This document shows, one piece after another, positions 51,122 to 60,215 of a DNA stretch of 64,000 bases. The stretch covers positions 62,001 through 126,000 of the forward strand of contig CBDBIZ010000011.1 of NCBI GenBank assembly GCA_965206195.1, given 5' to 3'. A program made the position numbers and the translations under genes. The DNA comes from JAAOIF01 sp965206195 (GTDB lineage: Bacteria; Pseudomonadota; Gammaproteobacteria; PS1; Pseudothioglobaceae). The notes beneath the pieces are model-generated. The model was given only the letters and a program-made list of their open reading frames with translations. It did no database searches and was not told the origin of the DNA. Position 1 is the stretch's first letter, and the number at the start of each line of letters is the position of its first letter.

Positions 51122-51703
51122 ATGATTGGTAAACTCACTGGCACAATCCTAGAAAAGAATCCCCCTGAAATCTTACTAGAGGTCGGTGCCATTGGTTATG
51201 AAATTCTATGTCCAATGTCGAGTTTTTATGCCCTAAACAATGAGGTTAATATCTCGCTCTACACGCATTTACAAGTCAAAGAAGATGCACACACCTTGTA
51301 CGGCTTTGTCTCAAAAGATGAAAAAACCTTATTTAGAGAACTTATTCGAGTCAATGGTGTAGGCCCCAAGGTAGCACTCGCTATTCTCTCACATCTGAAT
51401 ATCACCTCGCTAATGAACGCTGTTACAAGTGAGAATGATGCTCTGTTAGCAAAAACCCCAGGTATTGGCAAAAAAACCGCACAAAAACTCATTGTTGAGC
51501 TCAAAGACCGCTTAGCAAAATTAACACTCAATAATAATCAAATGCTTAGCACTACGACTAATAATCCTAACGCAACAAAAGCTTCTCAAGCCCTGCAAGC
51601 ACTTGGTTTTAAAGCCAAAGAAGCAGAAAAAATGCTAGCAGATATTAATGACGATTCGCTAAATACTGAGGCCTTAATTCGCGCTGCATTAAGAAACAAA
51701 TAA
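51122..51703 (+). CDS. ruvA: Holliday junction branch-migration protein RuvA
   Basis: RuvA binds Holliday junctions and loads RuvB. The 193-residue protein has the OB-fold start MIGKLTGTILEKNPPEILLE. Two helix-hairpin-helix motifs follow (RVNGVGPKVALAILSHL and TPGIGKKTAQKLIVELKDRL), and a C-terminal three-helix domain that contacts RuvB (SQALQALGFKAKEAEKMLAD). The usual partner ruvB is absent from the neighbourhood. Confidence 0.97.
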   Translation: MIGKLTGTILEKNPPEILLEVGAIGYEILCPMSSFYALNNEVNISLYTHLQVKEDAHTLYGFVSKDEKTLFRELIRVNGVGPKVALAILSHLNITSLMNAVTSENDALLAKTPGIGKKTAQKLIVELKDRLAKLTLNNNQMLSTTTNNPNATKASQALQALGFKAKEAEKMLADINDDSLNTEALIRAALRNK

Positions 51704-51726
51704 TCAAAAAACCTATTAAAATGCAC

Positions 51727-53067
51727 TTAAAAACTATACCAAGCAATGATTAAAATAATTATCGGTGCTATAATTGCTACCAAATAGCGCCATAATTGAT
51801 AAGCAATACCGCCAATACCTAGCGATGAGGTAATATCTGATTTTCTTGCCAACACCCAGCCAGCAAATAAGCTAATACCCAGACCGCCTAAGGGTAACAA
51901 AATATTGGCAGTCAAATAATCTAAACTATCAAAAATATTTCTATCGCCAATTAGGCGTAGCTGCGACCAATCATTAAAAGACAACAAAACACTGATACCA
52001 ATTAACCAAATCATCCCCCCCATAATCACAGCAGACATACGGCGAGTTAATCGCGTTTTTTGTTCAACATAACGTACCACAGGCTCTAAAATTGAAATCG
52101 CTGAAGACAGGGCTGCAATCAGTAACAAAAAGAAAAAAGCGATACCCCAAAACTGTCCAAAAGGCAATGCCAACAAAGCATTTGGCAAAGCAATAAATAG
52201 TAACGACGGGCCACTACTAGGCTCAAGCCCGTGGGTAAAAATCAATGGAAAAATTGCCAAACCTGCCAGTAATGCCACTAAAGTATCAACTACAGCAATG
52301 CTCAGCGACATTGGCACAACAGGAGTGTTCTCATCTAAATACGAACCATACACCATCATTGCCCCCATTCCTAAAGACAACGTAAAAAACGCATGTCCCA
52401 ATGCCGTTAGTGCTGCCTCAGTGTTGATTAGTGAAAAATCAGGCGCAAACAAGTACGTCAATGTCTTACCAAAGCCAGATTGTTGCGTAGCGTAAATTAC
52501 TAGAATAATTAAAATCAAAAATAGGACTGGCATGGTCCATGAAATTATTTTTTCAATCCCATGATTCACCCCTTTGGCAACAATCAACACTGTTAATGAT
52601 ATAAACACGCTGTGCCATAATAACAATTGAGACGAATTGGCAAGTAAATCACCAAAATATTGCTCAATCGCTTTAGCATCGTTGCCAAATAAGTCATTTT
52701 GCAAAAAAACCGATAAATACTCCAACGACCAGCCAGCCACCACCGAATAAAACGACAAAATTAAAAAGCCAGCAGTAATTCCTGTATAGCCAAACAATAC
52801 CCAAAGACGATTTGCGCTAAATTGCCGCGCAAGATTTGCAAAGGCAGAAACTGGGTTGGCTTGCGCACTTTTACCTAACAAAATCTCTGCAATTAACACT
52901 GGCACACCCACTAAAGCGATACACAATAAATATACCAAAACAAAAGCACCGCCGCCATTTTCACCCACAATATAAGGGAATTTCCAAATATTTCCCAACC
53001 CAACCGCTGAGCCAATAGCGGCTAATAAAAATACATAACGACTTGACCAGTGTGGTTTGTTTGACAT
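51727..53067 (-). CDS. Sodium-dependent transporter (SNF/NSS family)
   Basis: This 446-residue protein has about eleven membrane segments. The NSS signature WSSRYVFLLAAIGSAVGLGN and IWKFPYIVGENGGGAFVLVY at the N-terminus forms the sodium- and substrate-binding site of LeuT-type transporters. Substrates of the bacterial family are amino acids such as tryptophan, leucine or tyrosine; which one is not evident. I chose ATG 53067 over an upstream in-frame codon. It is convergent with ruvA and divergent from ahcY. Confidence 0.93.
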   Translation of the reverse strand: MSNKPHWSSRYVFLLAAIGSAVGLGNIWKFPYIVGENGGGAFVLVYLLCIALVGVPVLIAEILLGKSAQANPVSAFANLARQFSANRLWVLFGYTGITAGFLILSFYSVVAGWSLEYLSVFLQNDLFGNDAKAIEQYFGDLLANSSQLLLWHSVFISLTVLIVAKGVNHGIEKIISWTMPVLFLILIILVIYATQQSGFGKTLTYLFAPDFSLINTEAALTALGHAFFTLSLGMGAMMVYGSYLDENTPVVPMSLSIAVVDTLVALLAGLAIFPLIFTHGLEPSSGPSLLFIALPNALLALPFGQFWGIAFFFLLLIAALSSAISILEPVVRYVEQKTRLTRRMSAVIMGGMIWLIGISVLLSFNDWSQLRLIGDRNIFDSLDYLTANILLPLGGLGISLFAGWVLARKSDITSSLGIGGIAYQLWRYLVAIIAPIIILIIAWYSF

Positions 53068-53146
53068 AGTTTTTTGTTTAAAAATAATGCTAGTTAATAT
53101 ACCGTTATTTGTAGCCAAGACAAGCCAAAAAAATCTTGATGAAAGC

Positions 53147-53155
53147 TGATATAAT
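53147..53155 (+). promoter_or_regulatory. Extended -10 promoter of ahcY
   Basis: The sequence TGATATAAT matches the extended -10 consensus TGnTATAAT. It would start transcription about 7 bases later, at the 5' edge of the SAH riboswitch. Confidence 0.65.
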
Positions 53156-53162
53156 TATGTTC

Positions 53163-53245
53163 ACGCTGAGGAGCGTTGCATTGAAAACTCTAATTAGGAA
53201 AACCTCAATCAGGCTCAGCAATCAAAACGACGCTCATTTTTTTTA
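53163..53245 (+). ncRNA. S-adenosylhomocysteine (SAH) riboswitch
   Basis: The leader contains GCTGAGGAGCGTTGCA (53165-53180), CAGGCTCAGC (53210-53219) and AACGACGCTCA (about 53226-53236), the conserved blocks of the SAH riboswitch in the right order. GCTGAG pairs with CTCAGC to form P1. GAGCGT pairs with ACGCTC to form the pseudoknot-type helix, which is followed by a T8 run. SAH binding normally turns on downstream genes, here ahcY, whose product removes SAH. Confidence 0.9.
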
Positions 53246-53265
53246 AATGCTTCAAGGAGAAAAAA

Positions 53266-54636
53266 ATGAGTAATCCTACCATTAACGATCATGACTATAA
53301 AATAGCTGATATAACTTTGGCAGAATTTGGTCGTAGGGAAATAGAATTGGCAGAGGCAGAAATGCCAGCATTGATGAGTCTTCGTACCAAATACTATGAT
53401 ACTCAACCACTAAAAGGGGCACGCATTTTAGGCTGCATCCACATGACCATTCAAACCGCAGTGCTAATGGAAACTTTGGTTGATTTAGGCGCAAAAGTAC
53501 GTTGGTCAAGCTGTAATATATTCTCAACTCAAGATCACGCTGCTGCTGCCATGGTGGTAGCCAACATTCCTACTTTTGCTTGGAAAGGTGAAAGCGAAGA
53601 AGAATTTTTATGGTGCATTGAACAAACTATTTTGTCCAATGGCAAGCCTTGGGGTGCCAATATGGTACTTGACGATGGCGGCGACCTAACCCAAATGCTA
53701 CATGAAAAATACCCTACAATGCTTGATAATATTCATGGCATTTCTGAAGAAACCACCACTGGCGTGCATCGCTTATTAGCAATGATGGAGCAAGGCTTGC
53801 TTAAAGTGCCGGCAATTAATGTTAACGATTCAGTCACCAAAAGCAAAAATGACAATAAATACGGTTGCCGGCACTCGCTCAACGATGCCATCAAACGCGG
53901 CACTGATATGCTCATGTCTGGTAAAAAAGCCCTGGTAATTGGCTATGGTGATGTTGGTAAAGGCTCAGCACAAAGCCTGCGTCAAGAGGGTATGATTGTC
54001 AAAATTTCTGAAATTGACCCAATTTGTGCCATGCAAGCCTGCATGGATGGCTTTGAAGTCGTGTCTCCTTATATTAATGGCATTAACACCGGTACAATTG
54101 ACAATATCAATCAAAATTTACTGAGCTCAACTGATTTAATCGTCACCGCTACCGGTAACATCAACGTCTGCGATAGCAGTATGCTACAAACACTTAAAGC
54201 AGGCTCAGTGGTATGCAACATTGGGCATTTTGATAATGAAATAGACACTCAATACATGCGTGATAACTGGCGCTGGGATGAAGTGAAACCACAAGTACAT
54301 CGTATTTTTAGAAGTGAGAATAAAAACGATTATCTGCTTTTGCTCTCTGAGGGTCGTTTGGTTAATTTGGGCAATGCCACAGGGCATCCTTCACGCATTA
54401 TGGACGGCTCATTTGCCAACCAAGTGCTGGCACAAATGCACCTATTTAATGCTAGATTTGCTGATAAGGGTGGCAATATTAGCGTTGAAGTTTTACCAAA
54501 AAAACTTGATGAAGAGGTTGCTAGTGCTATGGTGAGTGGCTTTGGCGGCACACTCACACAAATGAGCAACACCCAAGCCAGCTACATTAACACCCCAAAA
54601 AATGGACCTTTCAAACCTGATAGTTATAAATATTAA
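53266..54636 (+). CDS. ahcY: Adenosylhomocysteinase
   Basis: AhcY splits S-adenosylhomocysteine into homocysteine and adenosine, relieving inhibition of methyltransferases. The 456-residue protein has GCIHMTIQTAVLMETLVDLG and RWSSCNIFSTQDHAAAAMVV in the substrate domain, and the NAD motif VIGYGDVGKGSAQSLR. The C-terminus ends PFKPDSYKY, which reaches the neighbouring subunit active site in this family. AAGGAG lies 6 bases before the ATG, downstream of the riboswitch. Confidence 0.97.
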   Translation: MSNPTINDHDYKIADITLAEFGRREIELAEAEMPALMSLRTKYYDTQPLKGARILGCIHMTIQTAVLMETLVDLGAKVRWSSCNIFSTQDHAAAAMVVANIPTFAWKGESEEEFLWCIEQTILSNGKPWGANMVLDDGGDLTQMLHEKYPTMLDNIHGISEETTTGVHRLLAMMEQGLLKVPAINVNDSVTKSKNDNKYGCRHSLNDAIKRGTDMLMSGKKALVIGYGDVGKGSAQSLRQEGMIVKISEIDPICAMQACMDGFEVVSPYINGINTGTIDNINQNLLSSTDLIVTATGNINVCDSSMLQTLKAGSVVCNIGHFDNEIDTQYMRDNWRWDEVKPQVHRIFRSENKNDYLLLLSEGRLVNLGNATGHPSRIMDGSFANQVLAQMHLFNARFADKGGNISVEVLPKKLDEEVASAMVSGFGGTLTQMSNTQASYINTPKNGPFKPDSYKY

Positions 54637-54727
54637 GCATATCTTTTAAACAAGGCTATTGGGTGTAAATAGAACTAAAATAGACAACATTTTCGGTAAA
54701 ATTGTGTCATTTTTTGATTGATTAAAT

Positions 54728-55633
54728 ATGTCAATTTCAGACTTAGACACTAGTGCTTCTTTTCAAAATTTAATCCTTAAATTACAGTCGTTTTGGGCAG
54801 TAAAAGGCTGCACATTGTTGCAACCTTTTGACATGGAAATGGGTGCTGGCACATTTCACCCAGCCACTTTTTTACGCTCAATTGGTCCTGAGCCTTGGCA
54901 AGCGGCTTACGTTCAGCCGTCTCGTCGCCCAACCGACGGACGTTACGGGGAAAATCCAAACCGCCTGCAACATTATTATCAATTTCAAGTATTACTCAAA
55001 CCCTCACCCAAAAATATTCAGGATTTGTATTTAGAATCGCTTACAGAAATTGGACTTGATTTAACCAAGCACGATGTACGCTTTGTGGAAGACAATTGGG
55101 AAAGCCCAACGCTTGGAGCTTGGGGCTTAGGTTGGGAAGTTTGGCTAAACGGCATGGAAGTCAGCCAATTTACCTATTTTCAACAAGTTGGTGGCTTGCC
55201 CTGCAAACCAGTATCGGGTGAGTTAACTTATGGCTTAGAACGTCTAGCCATGTATTTACAGGGAGTAAATTCTGTATTTGATTTGATTTGGGTTGATGGT
55301 GTTAATCCAGTAACATATGGTGATGTATTGCACCAAAATGAAGTCGAGCAATCTAGGTACAACTTTGAAATTGCCGATACCAATGTACTTTTCAAACAGT
55401 TTGATGAAGCACAAGCCATGAGTGACAAGTTAATTAAACAAGCCTTGCCCTACCCTGCTTATGAGCAAATTATAAAAGCGTCACACTTATTTAATTTGCT
55501 CGATGCACGCCACAGTATTAGTGTTACTGACCGCGCTCGGTTTATTCGCCGCGTACGTAGTATGAGCCAAAAAGTGGCTCAAGCGTATTACAATTCGCGC
55601 AAGGCACTCAATTTTCCTATGCTTAAAGAATAA
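54728..55633 (+). CDS. glyQ: Glycine--tRNA ligase alpha subunit
   Basis: GlyQ is the catalytic subunit of the heterotetrameric bacterial glycyl-tRNA synthetase. The 301-residue protein has the typical start FQNLILKLQSFWAVKGCTLL, motif LRSIGPEPWQAAYVQPSRRP and RLQHYYQFQVLLKPSPKNIQ, all near-invariant in the family. The usual partner glyS does not follow; the next gene is yqaA-like. The beta subunit must therefore be encoded elsewhere. Confidence 0.97.
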   Translation: MSISDLDTSASFQNLILKLQSFWAVKGCTLLQPFDMEMGAGTFHPATFLRSIGPEPWQAAYVQPSRRPTDGRYGENPNRLQHYYQFQVLLKPSPKNIQDLYLESLTEIGLDLTKHDVRFVEDNWESPTLGAWGLGWEVWLNGMEVSQFTYFQQVGGLPCKPVSGELTYGLERLAMYLQGVNSVFDLIWVDGVNPVTYGDVLHQNEVEQSRYNFEIADTNVLFKQFDEAQAMSDKLIKQALPYPAYEQIIKASHLFNLLDARHSISVTDRARFIRRVRSMSQKVAQAYYNSRKALNFPMLKE

Positions 55634-55641
55634 AACCTTGA

Positions 55642-56220
55642 ATGAAAATTTTTTCAACATTTTACAACTTGGTATTAAGCTGGGCAAAAAGCCAATACAG
55701 TATTTATTACTTGTGCTTTTTGAGTTTTGTTGAAAGTTTTGTTTTGCCTTATCCTCCACCAGACGTCCTACTAGCACCGATGGGATTAAAACAGCCAAAC
55801 AAAGCGTACCGATTTGCATTTTTTTGCACAGTGTTTTCGGTATTAGGCGGGGTTATTGGCTATCTAATTGGGTATTTTTTTATCGATTTAATCCTGCCTT
55901 TTTTAGAAAAAATGCGCTATTTAGACAAACTCAATTTAGTCGAAACCTGGTTTGATGAATACGGTATTTTAATCATTACCATTGCTGGATTCTCTCCCAT
56001 ACCATATAAAATATTTACCATTGGCGCAGGTATTGCTTCTATGGCATTTCTACCCTTTGCGCTGATGTCATTTTTAGCACGAGGGACGCGGTTTTTTTTG
56101 GTGATGTTTTTGGTCAGAAAATTTGGTTCAAGTTGTGATACTTGGCTGAAAAAATATATTGACCGACTGGGTTACACCCTAATTGTCATTATTGTTATAG
56201 GGGCATGGTATGCAAGCTAA
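55642..56220 (+). CDS. YqaA/DedA-type (VTT domain) membrane protein
   Basis: This 192-residue protein has five or so hydrophobic segments and the VTT/DedA-like features FLSFVESFVLPYPPPDVLLA, GVIGYLIGYFF and AGFSPIPYKIFTIGAGIAS with conserved Pro and Gly. The YqaA subgroup is often found between pcm and nlpD in gammaproteobacteria; here the NlpD-like gene follows with a 11-base overlap, supporting the assignment. DedA relatives act as lipid scramblases or transporters. Confidence 0.85.
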   Translation: MKIFSTFYNLVLSWAKSQYSIYYLCFLSFVESFVLPYPPPDVLLAPMGLKQPNKAYRFAFFCTVFSVLGGVIGYLIGYFFIDLILPFLEKMRYLDKLNLVETWFDEYGILIITIAGFSPIPYKIFTIGAGIASMAFLPFALMSFLARGTRFFLVMFLVRKFGSSCDTWLKKYIDRLGYTLIVIIVIGAWYAS

Positions 56221-56782
56221 AGGATTGGTATTAATTGTTATTGTCATATTGCTAAATGGTTGTTATTCGTCCACATCAGAAATCATTGTGGTGGATAAAT
56301 CCATTAACCAAAATGTTGAAAAAGTGAGCACTAAACTGGCAAAAAACACGCCCAAAACAACCTACAAAAACACCAAAGATACCACGCTGGTTAAAAATAA
56401 AGCTCCTCACAATTGGCTTTTTCCAGTAACGAACAAGGTTATCAAAACTTTTTCAAAACAGCACCCAGGTATTAGCTTTGACACCAATTTTTCCCAAATT
56501 GTCAGAGCAAGTGCTGCTGGTATAGTGATTTACAGCGATAACAAGACAGAAAAATATGGCAAAATGGTAATTATTAAACATCCATTAGGTTTTTATAGTC
56601 TGTATGCAAAAAACCACAGCCTTGAAGTTAAGCCAGGCGATAAAGTAACACAAGGGAAAATAATTGCACTCACTGGAGAGGACGATTTTTATTTTGAAAT
56701 GAGGAAATTTAAAACATCAATTAACCCACTTGAATACTTACAACAATCCACTAATGACAGACCTTTACATAAATATGAATAA
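56210..56782 (+). CDS. NlpD-like LytM/M23 lipoprotein
   Basis: The 190-residue protein has a lipoprotein signal (GLVLIVIVILLNGC) and a C-terminal LytM/M23 domain (FPVTNKVIKTFSKQHPGISF, GKMVIIKHPLGFYSLYAKNH and GKIIALTGEDDFYFEMRKFK). The zinc-ligand His residues of active M23 enzymes are not all present, as in NlpD, which activates amidases rather than cutting. It lacks a LysM domain and is much shorter than NlpD of E. coli (about 379). Position after yqaA supports the call. Likely outer-membrane anchored. Confidence 0.8.
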   Translation: MQAKGLVLIVIVILLNGCYSSTSEIIVVDKSINQNVEKVSTKLAKNTPKTTYKNTKDTTLVKNKAPHNWLFPVTNKVIKTFSKQHPGISFDTNFSQIVRASAAGIVIYSDNKTEKYGKMVIIKHPLGFYSLYAKNHSLEVKPGDKVTQGKIIALTGEDDFYFEMRKFKTSINPLEYLQQSTNDRPLHKYE

Positions 56783-56930
56783 TCACCAAAACATCATTTT
56801 TTACCCCTCAAGAGGGTGCAAAAAAAAGCCTCAACTTGAACCCTTTTTAGAAATACCTTCAGCTCTGCTAGGAATGGATTTAACAAATCTCCAACTTAAT
56901 AAAATTTGTCATTTTGTTAAGCATCCTTAA
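56775..56930 (+). CDS. Possible small protein after the nlpD-like gene
   Basis: A 51-residue frame (MNNHQNIIFYPSRGCKKKPQ, then LEPFLEIPSALLGMDLTNLQ) overlaps the NlpD-like gene by 8 bases. rpoS normally follows nlpD in gammaproteobacteria, but this frame shows no sigma-factor sequence. No ribosome site is clear. It could be a real small gene or chance. Confidence 0.3.
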   Translation: MNNHQNIIFYPSRGCKKKPQLEPFLEIPSALLGMDLTNLQLNKICHFVKHP

Positions 56931-56947
56931 TTTATGCAAAAGCCGCA

Positions 56948-57973
56948 ATGAATGAATTTTTAAACAATATAACCCCCTACCAAGTTACTGGCATTTTGTT
57001 TGTTGTAACTTTGATAATGCACGTAGCGTTAAAATTTATACTGCTAAAAATTAGCAATCACGCCGACAAAACCAAAAATCAATGGGACAATCATCTCATT
57101 AAGGCTATTTCTCCAGCGCTTAAAATTCTAATTTGGTTTGGCTGGATTTACTTTTCTATCAGGGCCTTTAAGCAAGATATAACCCCACTAGGAAAAATAA
57201 TTGAATACCTTGACATTGTACCAATTTTTATCATCACTTGGGGCATTGTTAGAATAGTTTCTGGGCTTGAAGCGTATATGCTGGAGCGCGGCACTAAAGT
57301 TGATTACGACTCCATCAAGTTGATTGCACGCCTAAGTAAAATTTTAATTGTGATGATGATTGTGCTTGGCATTGCACAATATTTAGGCTTTTCAATCTCC
57401 AGCTTATTAACCTTTGGTGGTGTTGGCGGTATTGTGATTGGCTTTGCCGCCAAAGACATGCTATCTAATATCTTTGGCGGACTAATGATCCAAATGGATA
57501 AACCTTTTTCAACTGGCGATTGGATTCGTTCAACTAAGTTTGAAGGTGTGGTAGAAAAAATCGGCTGGCGGATGACTCGCATTCGCACGTTTAATAAAAA
57601 CCCTGTGTATATTCCCAACTCTATTTTTTCTACCTTGCCGATTGAAACCCCGTCACGAATGACTAACCGTCGCATTAAAGAAATTATCGGTATTCGCTAT
57701 GATGATATTGAGCAACTGCCCGGCATTATCGAAGAAATTGAGCTATTACTAAAATCGCATCAAGATGTTGACCACACGCAACCATTACGTGTTTATTTCA
57801 ATCATTTTAACGCTTCTTCGCTTGACTTTACTATTGACACCTTCACCACCAGTACTGATAAAAACACCTATCAAAAGATTAAAGCACAAATTTTGCTTGA
57901 TATTGCTAAAATTATCGATAAACACAATGCACAAATTGCCTACCCAACACAAACGCTGCATATTCAACGCTAA
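56948..57973 (+). CDS. MscS-family mechanosensitive channel
   Basis: This 341-residue protein has four N-terminal membrane helices and the MscS pore signature LLTFGGVGGIVIGFAAKDML, followed by SNIFGGLMIQMDKPFSTGDW. The beta domain includes IGWRMTRIRTFNKNPVYIPN, and the C-terminal cytoplasmic vestibule follows. The extra N-terminal helices make it closer to YnaI/YbdG-type channels than to the three-helix MscS. It would release ions on membrane tension during osmotic downshift. Confidence 0.9.
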   Translation: MNEFLNNITPYQVTGILFVVTLIMHVALKFILLKISNHADKTKNQWDNHLIKAISPALKILIWFGWIYFSIRAFKQDITPLGKIIEYLDIVPIFIITWGIVRIVSGLEAYMLERGTKVDYDSIKLIARLSKILIVMMIVLGIAQYLGFSISSLLTFGGVGGIVIGFAAKDMLSNIFGGLMIQMDKPFSTGDWIRSTKFEGVVEKIGWRMTRIRTFNKNPVYIPNSIFSTLPIETPSRMTNRRIKEIIGIRYDDIEQLPGIIEEIELLLKSHQDVDHTQPLRVYFNHFNASSLDFTIDTFTTSTDKNTYQKIKAQILLDIAKIIDKHNAQIAYPTQTLHIQR

Positions 57974-57978
57974 CATCA

Positions 57979-59307
57979 ATGACTAATATGACTAAATTAC
58001 ACATTCGCACTTTCGGGTGTCAAATGAATGAATACGACTCTGATAAAATGGCTGATGTACTCAAGCATTCACACAATTTAACGCTAACAAGTGATGTATT
58101 AGCAGCAGATGTACTGCTGATCAATACTTGCTCTATTCGCGAAAAAGCCCAAGAAAAACTATTCCACCAACTAGGACGTTGGCGCAAACTCAAAGACAAA
58201 AACTCTAATTTAGTGATTGGTGTTGGCGGTTGTGTTGCTTCACAAGAAGGAGAATTAATCCTAAAACGCGCACCCTATGTAGATATTATTTTTGGTCCAC
58301 AAACCTTGCATCGCCTACCAAACATGCTCAACGACGTGCTAAATGACAAACAAACCAGCATTGATATTTCTTTTCCAGCAATTGAGAAATTTGATTTTCT
58401 GCCCAAGCCTAACGCCAGTAGCGTTAGTGCTTTTGTTTCCATTATGGAAGGCTGTTCTAAATATTGCACTTTTTGTGTTGTGCCTTACACACGCGGCGAA
58501 GAGGTCTCACGTCCATTTAACGACATCATCCAAGAGGTGACAATTCTCGCTGACCAGGGTGTGAAAGAAGTCAATTTGTTAGGGCAAAATGTCAATGCTT
58601 ACCAAGGCTTAATGGATGATGGGCAAAATGCTGATTTGGCATTATTGATTAGCATTGTGGCACAAATCCAAGGTATTCAACGCATTCGCTACACTACCTC
58701 TCATCCTGTCGAATTTAGCGATAGCTTGATTAAAACTTACGCCGAAGTGCCAGAACTGGTATCACATCTACACCTACCTATTCAAAGTGGCTCTGATAAA
58801 ATTTTAACCTTAATGAAGCGTGGACACACTGTACTTGAATACAAATCAAAAATCAGACAATTACGCAAAATCCGCCCTAATATTTCTATCTCTAGTGATT
58901 TTATTATTGGTTTTCCGAACGAAAACGAGAATGACTTTAGCGATACCATGAACATCATCAAACAGGTTAATTTTGACAAATCCTTTAGCTTTATTTACTC
59001 GAAGCGCCCAGGCACTCTAGCTGCCGCCTACCCTGATAATACACCAATGACAGTTAAAAAACAGCGTCTGGCTTTGGTGCAAAAAACCATTGACGAAAAC
59101 ACACAAACCATCTCTCAGGGAATGATTGGCAGTGTGCAAAAAATCTTAGTTGAAAACAAAGCCAAAAAAGGTGATAACCTGTTTGGTCGCACCGAAAATA
59201 TGCGCAATACTCATTTTCAAGGCGATGAATCGCTAATTGGACAAATGGTTAATATTAAAATAACTGGCGCGCGTACTAACTCATTAATGGGTGAATTGTG
59301 CAACTAA
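57979..59307 (+). CDS. miaB: tRNA-2-methylthio-N6-dimethylallyladenosine synthase MiaB
   Basis: MiaB is a radical-SAM methylthiotransferase acting on i6A37 of tRNA. In the 442-residue protein the N-terminal cluster Cys are in IRTFGCQMNEYDSDKM, LINTCSIREKA and GVGGCVASQEG. The radical-SAM motif is MEGCSKYCTFCVVPYTRGEE (Cys-x3-Cys-x2-Cys), and a TRAM domain lies at the end (LFGRTENMRNTHFQGD). phoH starts within its last codons, and miaB-phoH is a conserved pair. Confidence 0.97.
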   Translation: MTNMTKLHIRTFGCQMNEYDSDKMADVLKHSHNLTLTSDVLAADVLLINTCSIREKAQEKLFHQLGRWRKLKDKNSNLVIGVGGCVASQEGELILKRAPYVDIIFGPQTLHRLPNMLNDVLNDKQTSIDISFPAIEKFDFLPKPNASSVSAFVSIMEGCSKYCTFCVVPYTRGEEVSRPFNDIIQEVTILADQGVKEVNLLGQNVNAYQGLMDDGQNADLALLISIVAQIQGIQRIRYTTSHPVEFSDSLIKTYAEVPELVSHLHLPIQSGSDKILTLMKRGHTVLEYKSKIRQLRKIRPNISISSDFIIGFPNENENDFSDTMNIIKQVNFDKSFSFIYSKRPGTLAAAYPDNTPMTVKKQRLALVQKTIDENTQTISQGMIGSVQKILVENKAKKGDNLFGRTENMRNTHFQGDESLIGQMVNIKITGARTNSLMGELCN

Positions 59308-60215
59308 CCCTTGATGTTACCCATCCAAAACAGCTGGCTAACATTTGTGGCTCGTTAAACAAAAATCTTGAACTAATCGCCAAAAATCTTAATGTTAATA
59401 TAAATAATAAGGCGGCTGATTTTTCCATTACTGGTAACAATGCGCAATTAGCTATCAAAGTATTACAAGATTTATTGTACTTATCTAACCACCAGCCCAT
59501 AGATATTGATGAGGTGGAAATGTGCATCAAAACACGCACGCACAATGATTTGCCAAGCCAGAGTATTAACATCAAAACCCGATGTAAGATAATTCACGTG
59601 CGCAGCAGCAATCAACAACAATATGTCAAATCTATCACTGATAAAGATTGCACTTTTGGTATTGGCCCTGCTGGCACGGGCAAAACTTACCTGGCAGTAG
59701 CGCGCGCGGTTGAGGCACTTGAAAGGTCTGAAGTGCGCCGTATCGTATTAGTACGCCCCGCAGTAGAAGCGGGTGAAAAGTTGGGATTTTTGCCCGGCGA
59801 TTTAAACGAAAAAATCGACCCTTACCTACGCCCTATTTATGATGCTTTGTATGAGATGTTAGGGTTTGACAAGGTGACTAAGTTACTTGATAAAAATATC
59901 ATTGAGGTTGCGCCACTGGCTTTTATGCGTGGCAGAACACTAAATGAAGCCTTTATTATTTTAGATGAAGCGCAAAACACTACCATTGAGCAGATGAAAA
60001 TGTTTTTAACACGCATGGGTTTTGGCTCAAGCATGGTAATCACTGGCGATATTACCCAAATTGACTTAACCAAGTCCAATCAATCTGGACTTGTTCATGC
60101 GATAGAAGTATTGGCAGATGAAAAACAAATAGCATTTTGTCATTTTGAATCAAAAGATGTGGTTCGACACAAGTTAGTACAACGCATTGTCTTGGCGTAT
60201 GAAAACTTCAAATGA
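59298..60215 (+). CDS. ybeZ: PhoH-family ATPase (YbeZ)
   Basis: The 305-residue protein has Walker A FGIGPAGTGKTYLAVARAVE, followed by RRIVLVRPAVEAGEKLGFLP. Walker B is in LNEAFIILDEAQNTTIEQMK. It has the YbeZ-type N-terminal region and no KH domain. Start GTG 59298 overlaps miaB by 10 bases. PhoH/YbeZ acts with the RNase YbeY in rRNA maturation, but ybeY, which normally follows, is replaced here by mnmA with a 4-base overlap. Confidence 0.95.
   Translation: MQLTLDVTHPKQLANICGSLNKNLELIAKNLNVNINNKAADFSITGNNAQLAIKVLQDLLYLSNHQPIDIDEVEMCIKTRTHNDLPSQSINIKTRCKIIHVRSSNQQQYVKSITDKDCTFGIGPAGTGKTYLAVARAVEALERSEVRRIVLVRPAVEAGEKLGFLPGDLNEKIDPYLRPIYDALYEMLGFDKVTKLLDKNIIEVAPLAFMRGRTLNEAFIILDEAQNTTIEQMKMFLTRMGFGSSMVITGDITQIDLTKSNQSGLVHAIEVLADEKQIAFCHFESKDVVRHKLVQRIVLAYENFK

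Noticed and set aside
56730..56930. rpoS remnant after the NlpD-like gene
   Set aside because: The frame shows no sigma-factor motifs; it is listed only as a low-confidence small ORF.
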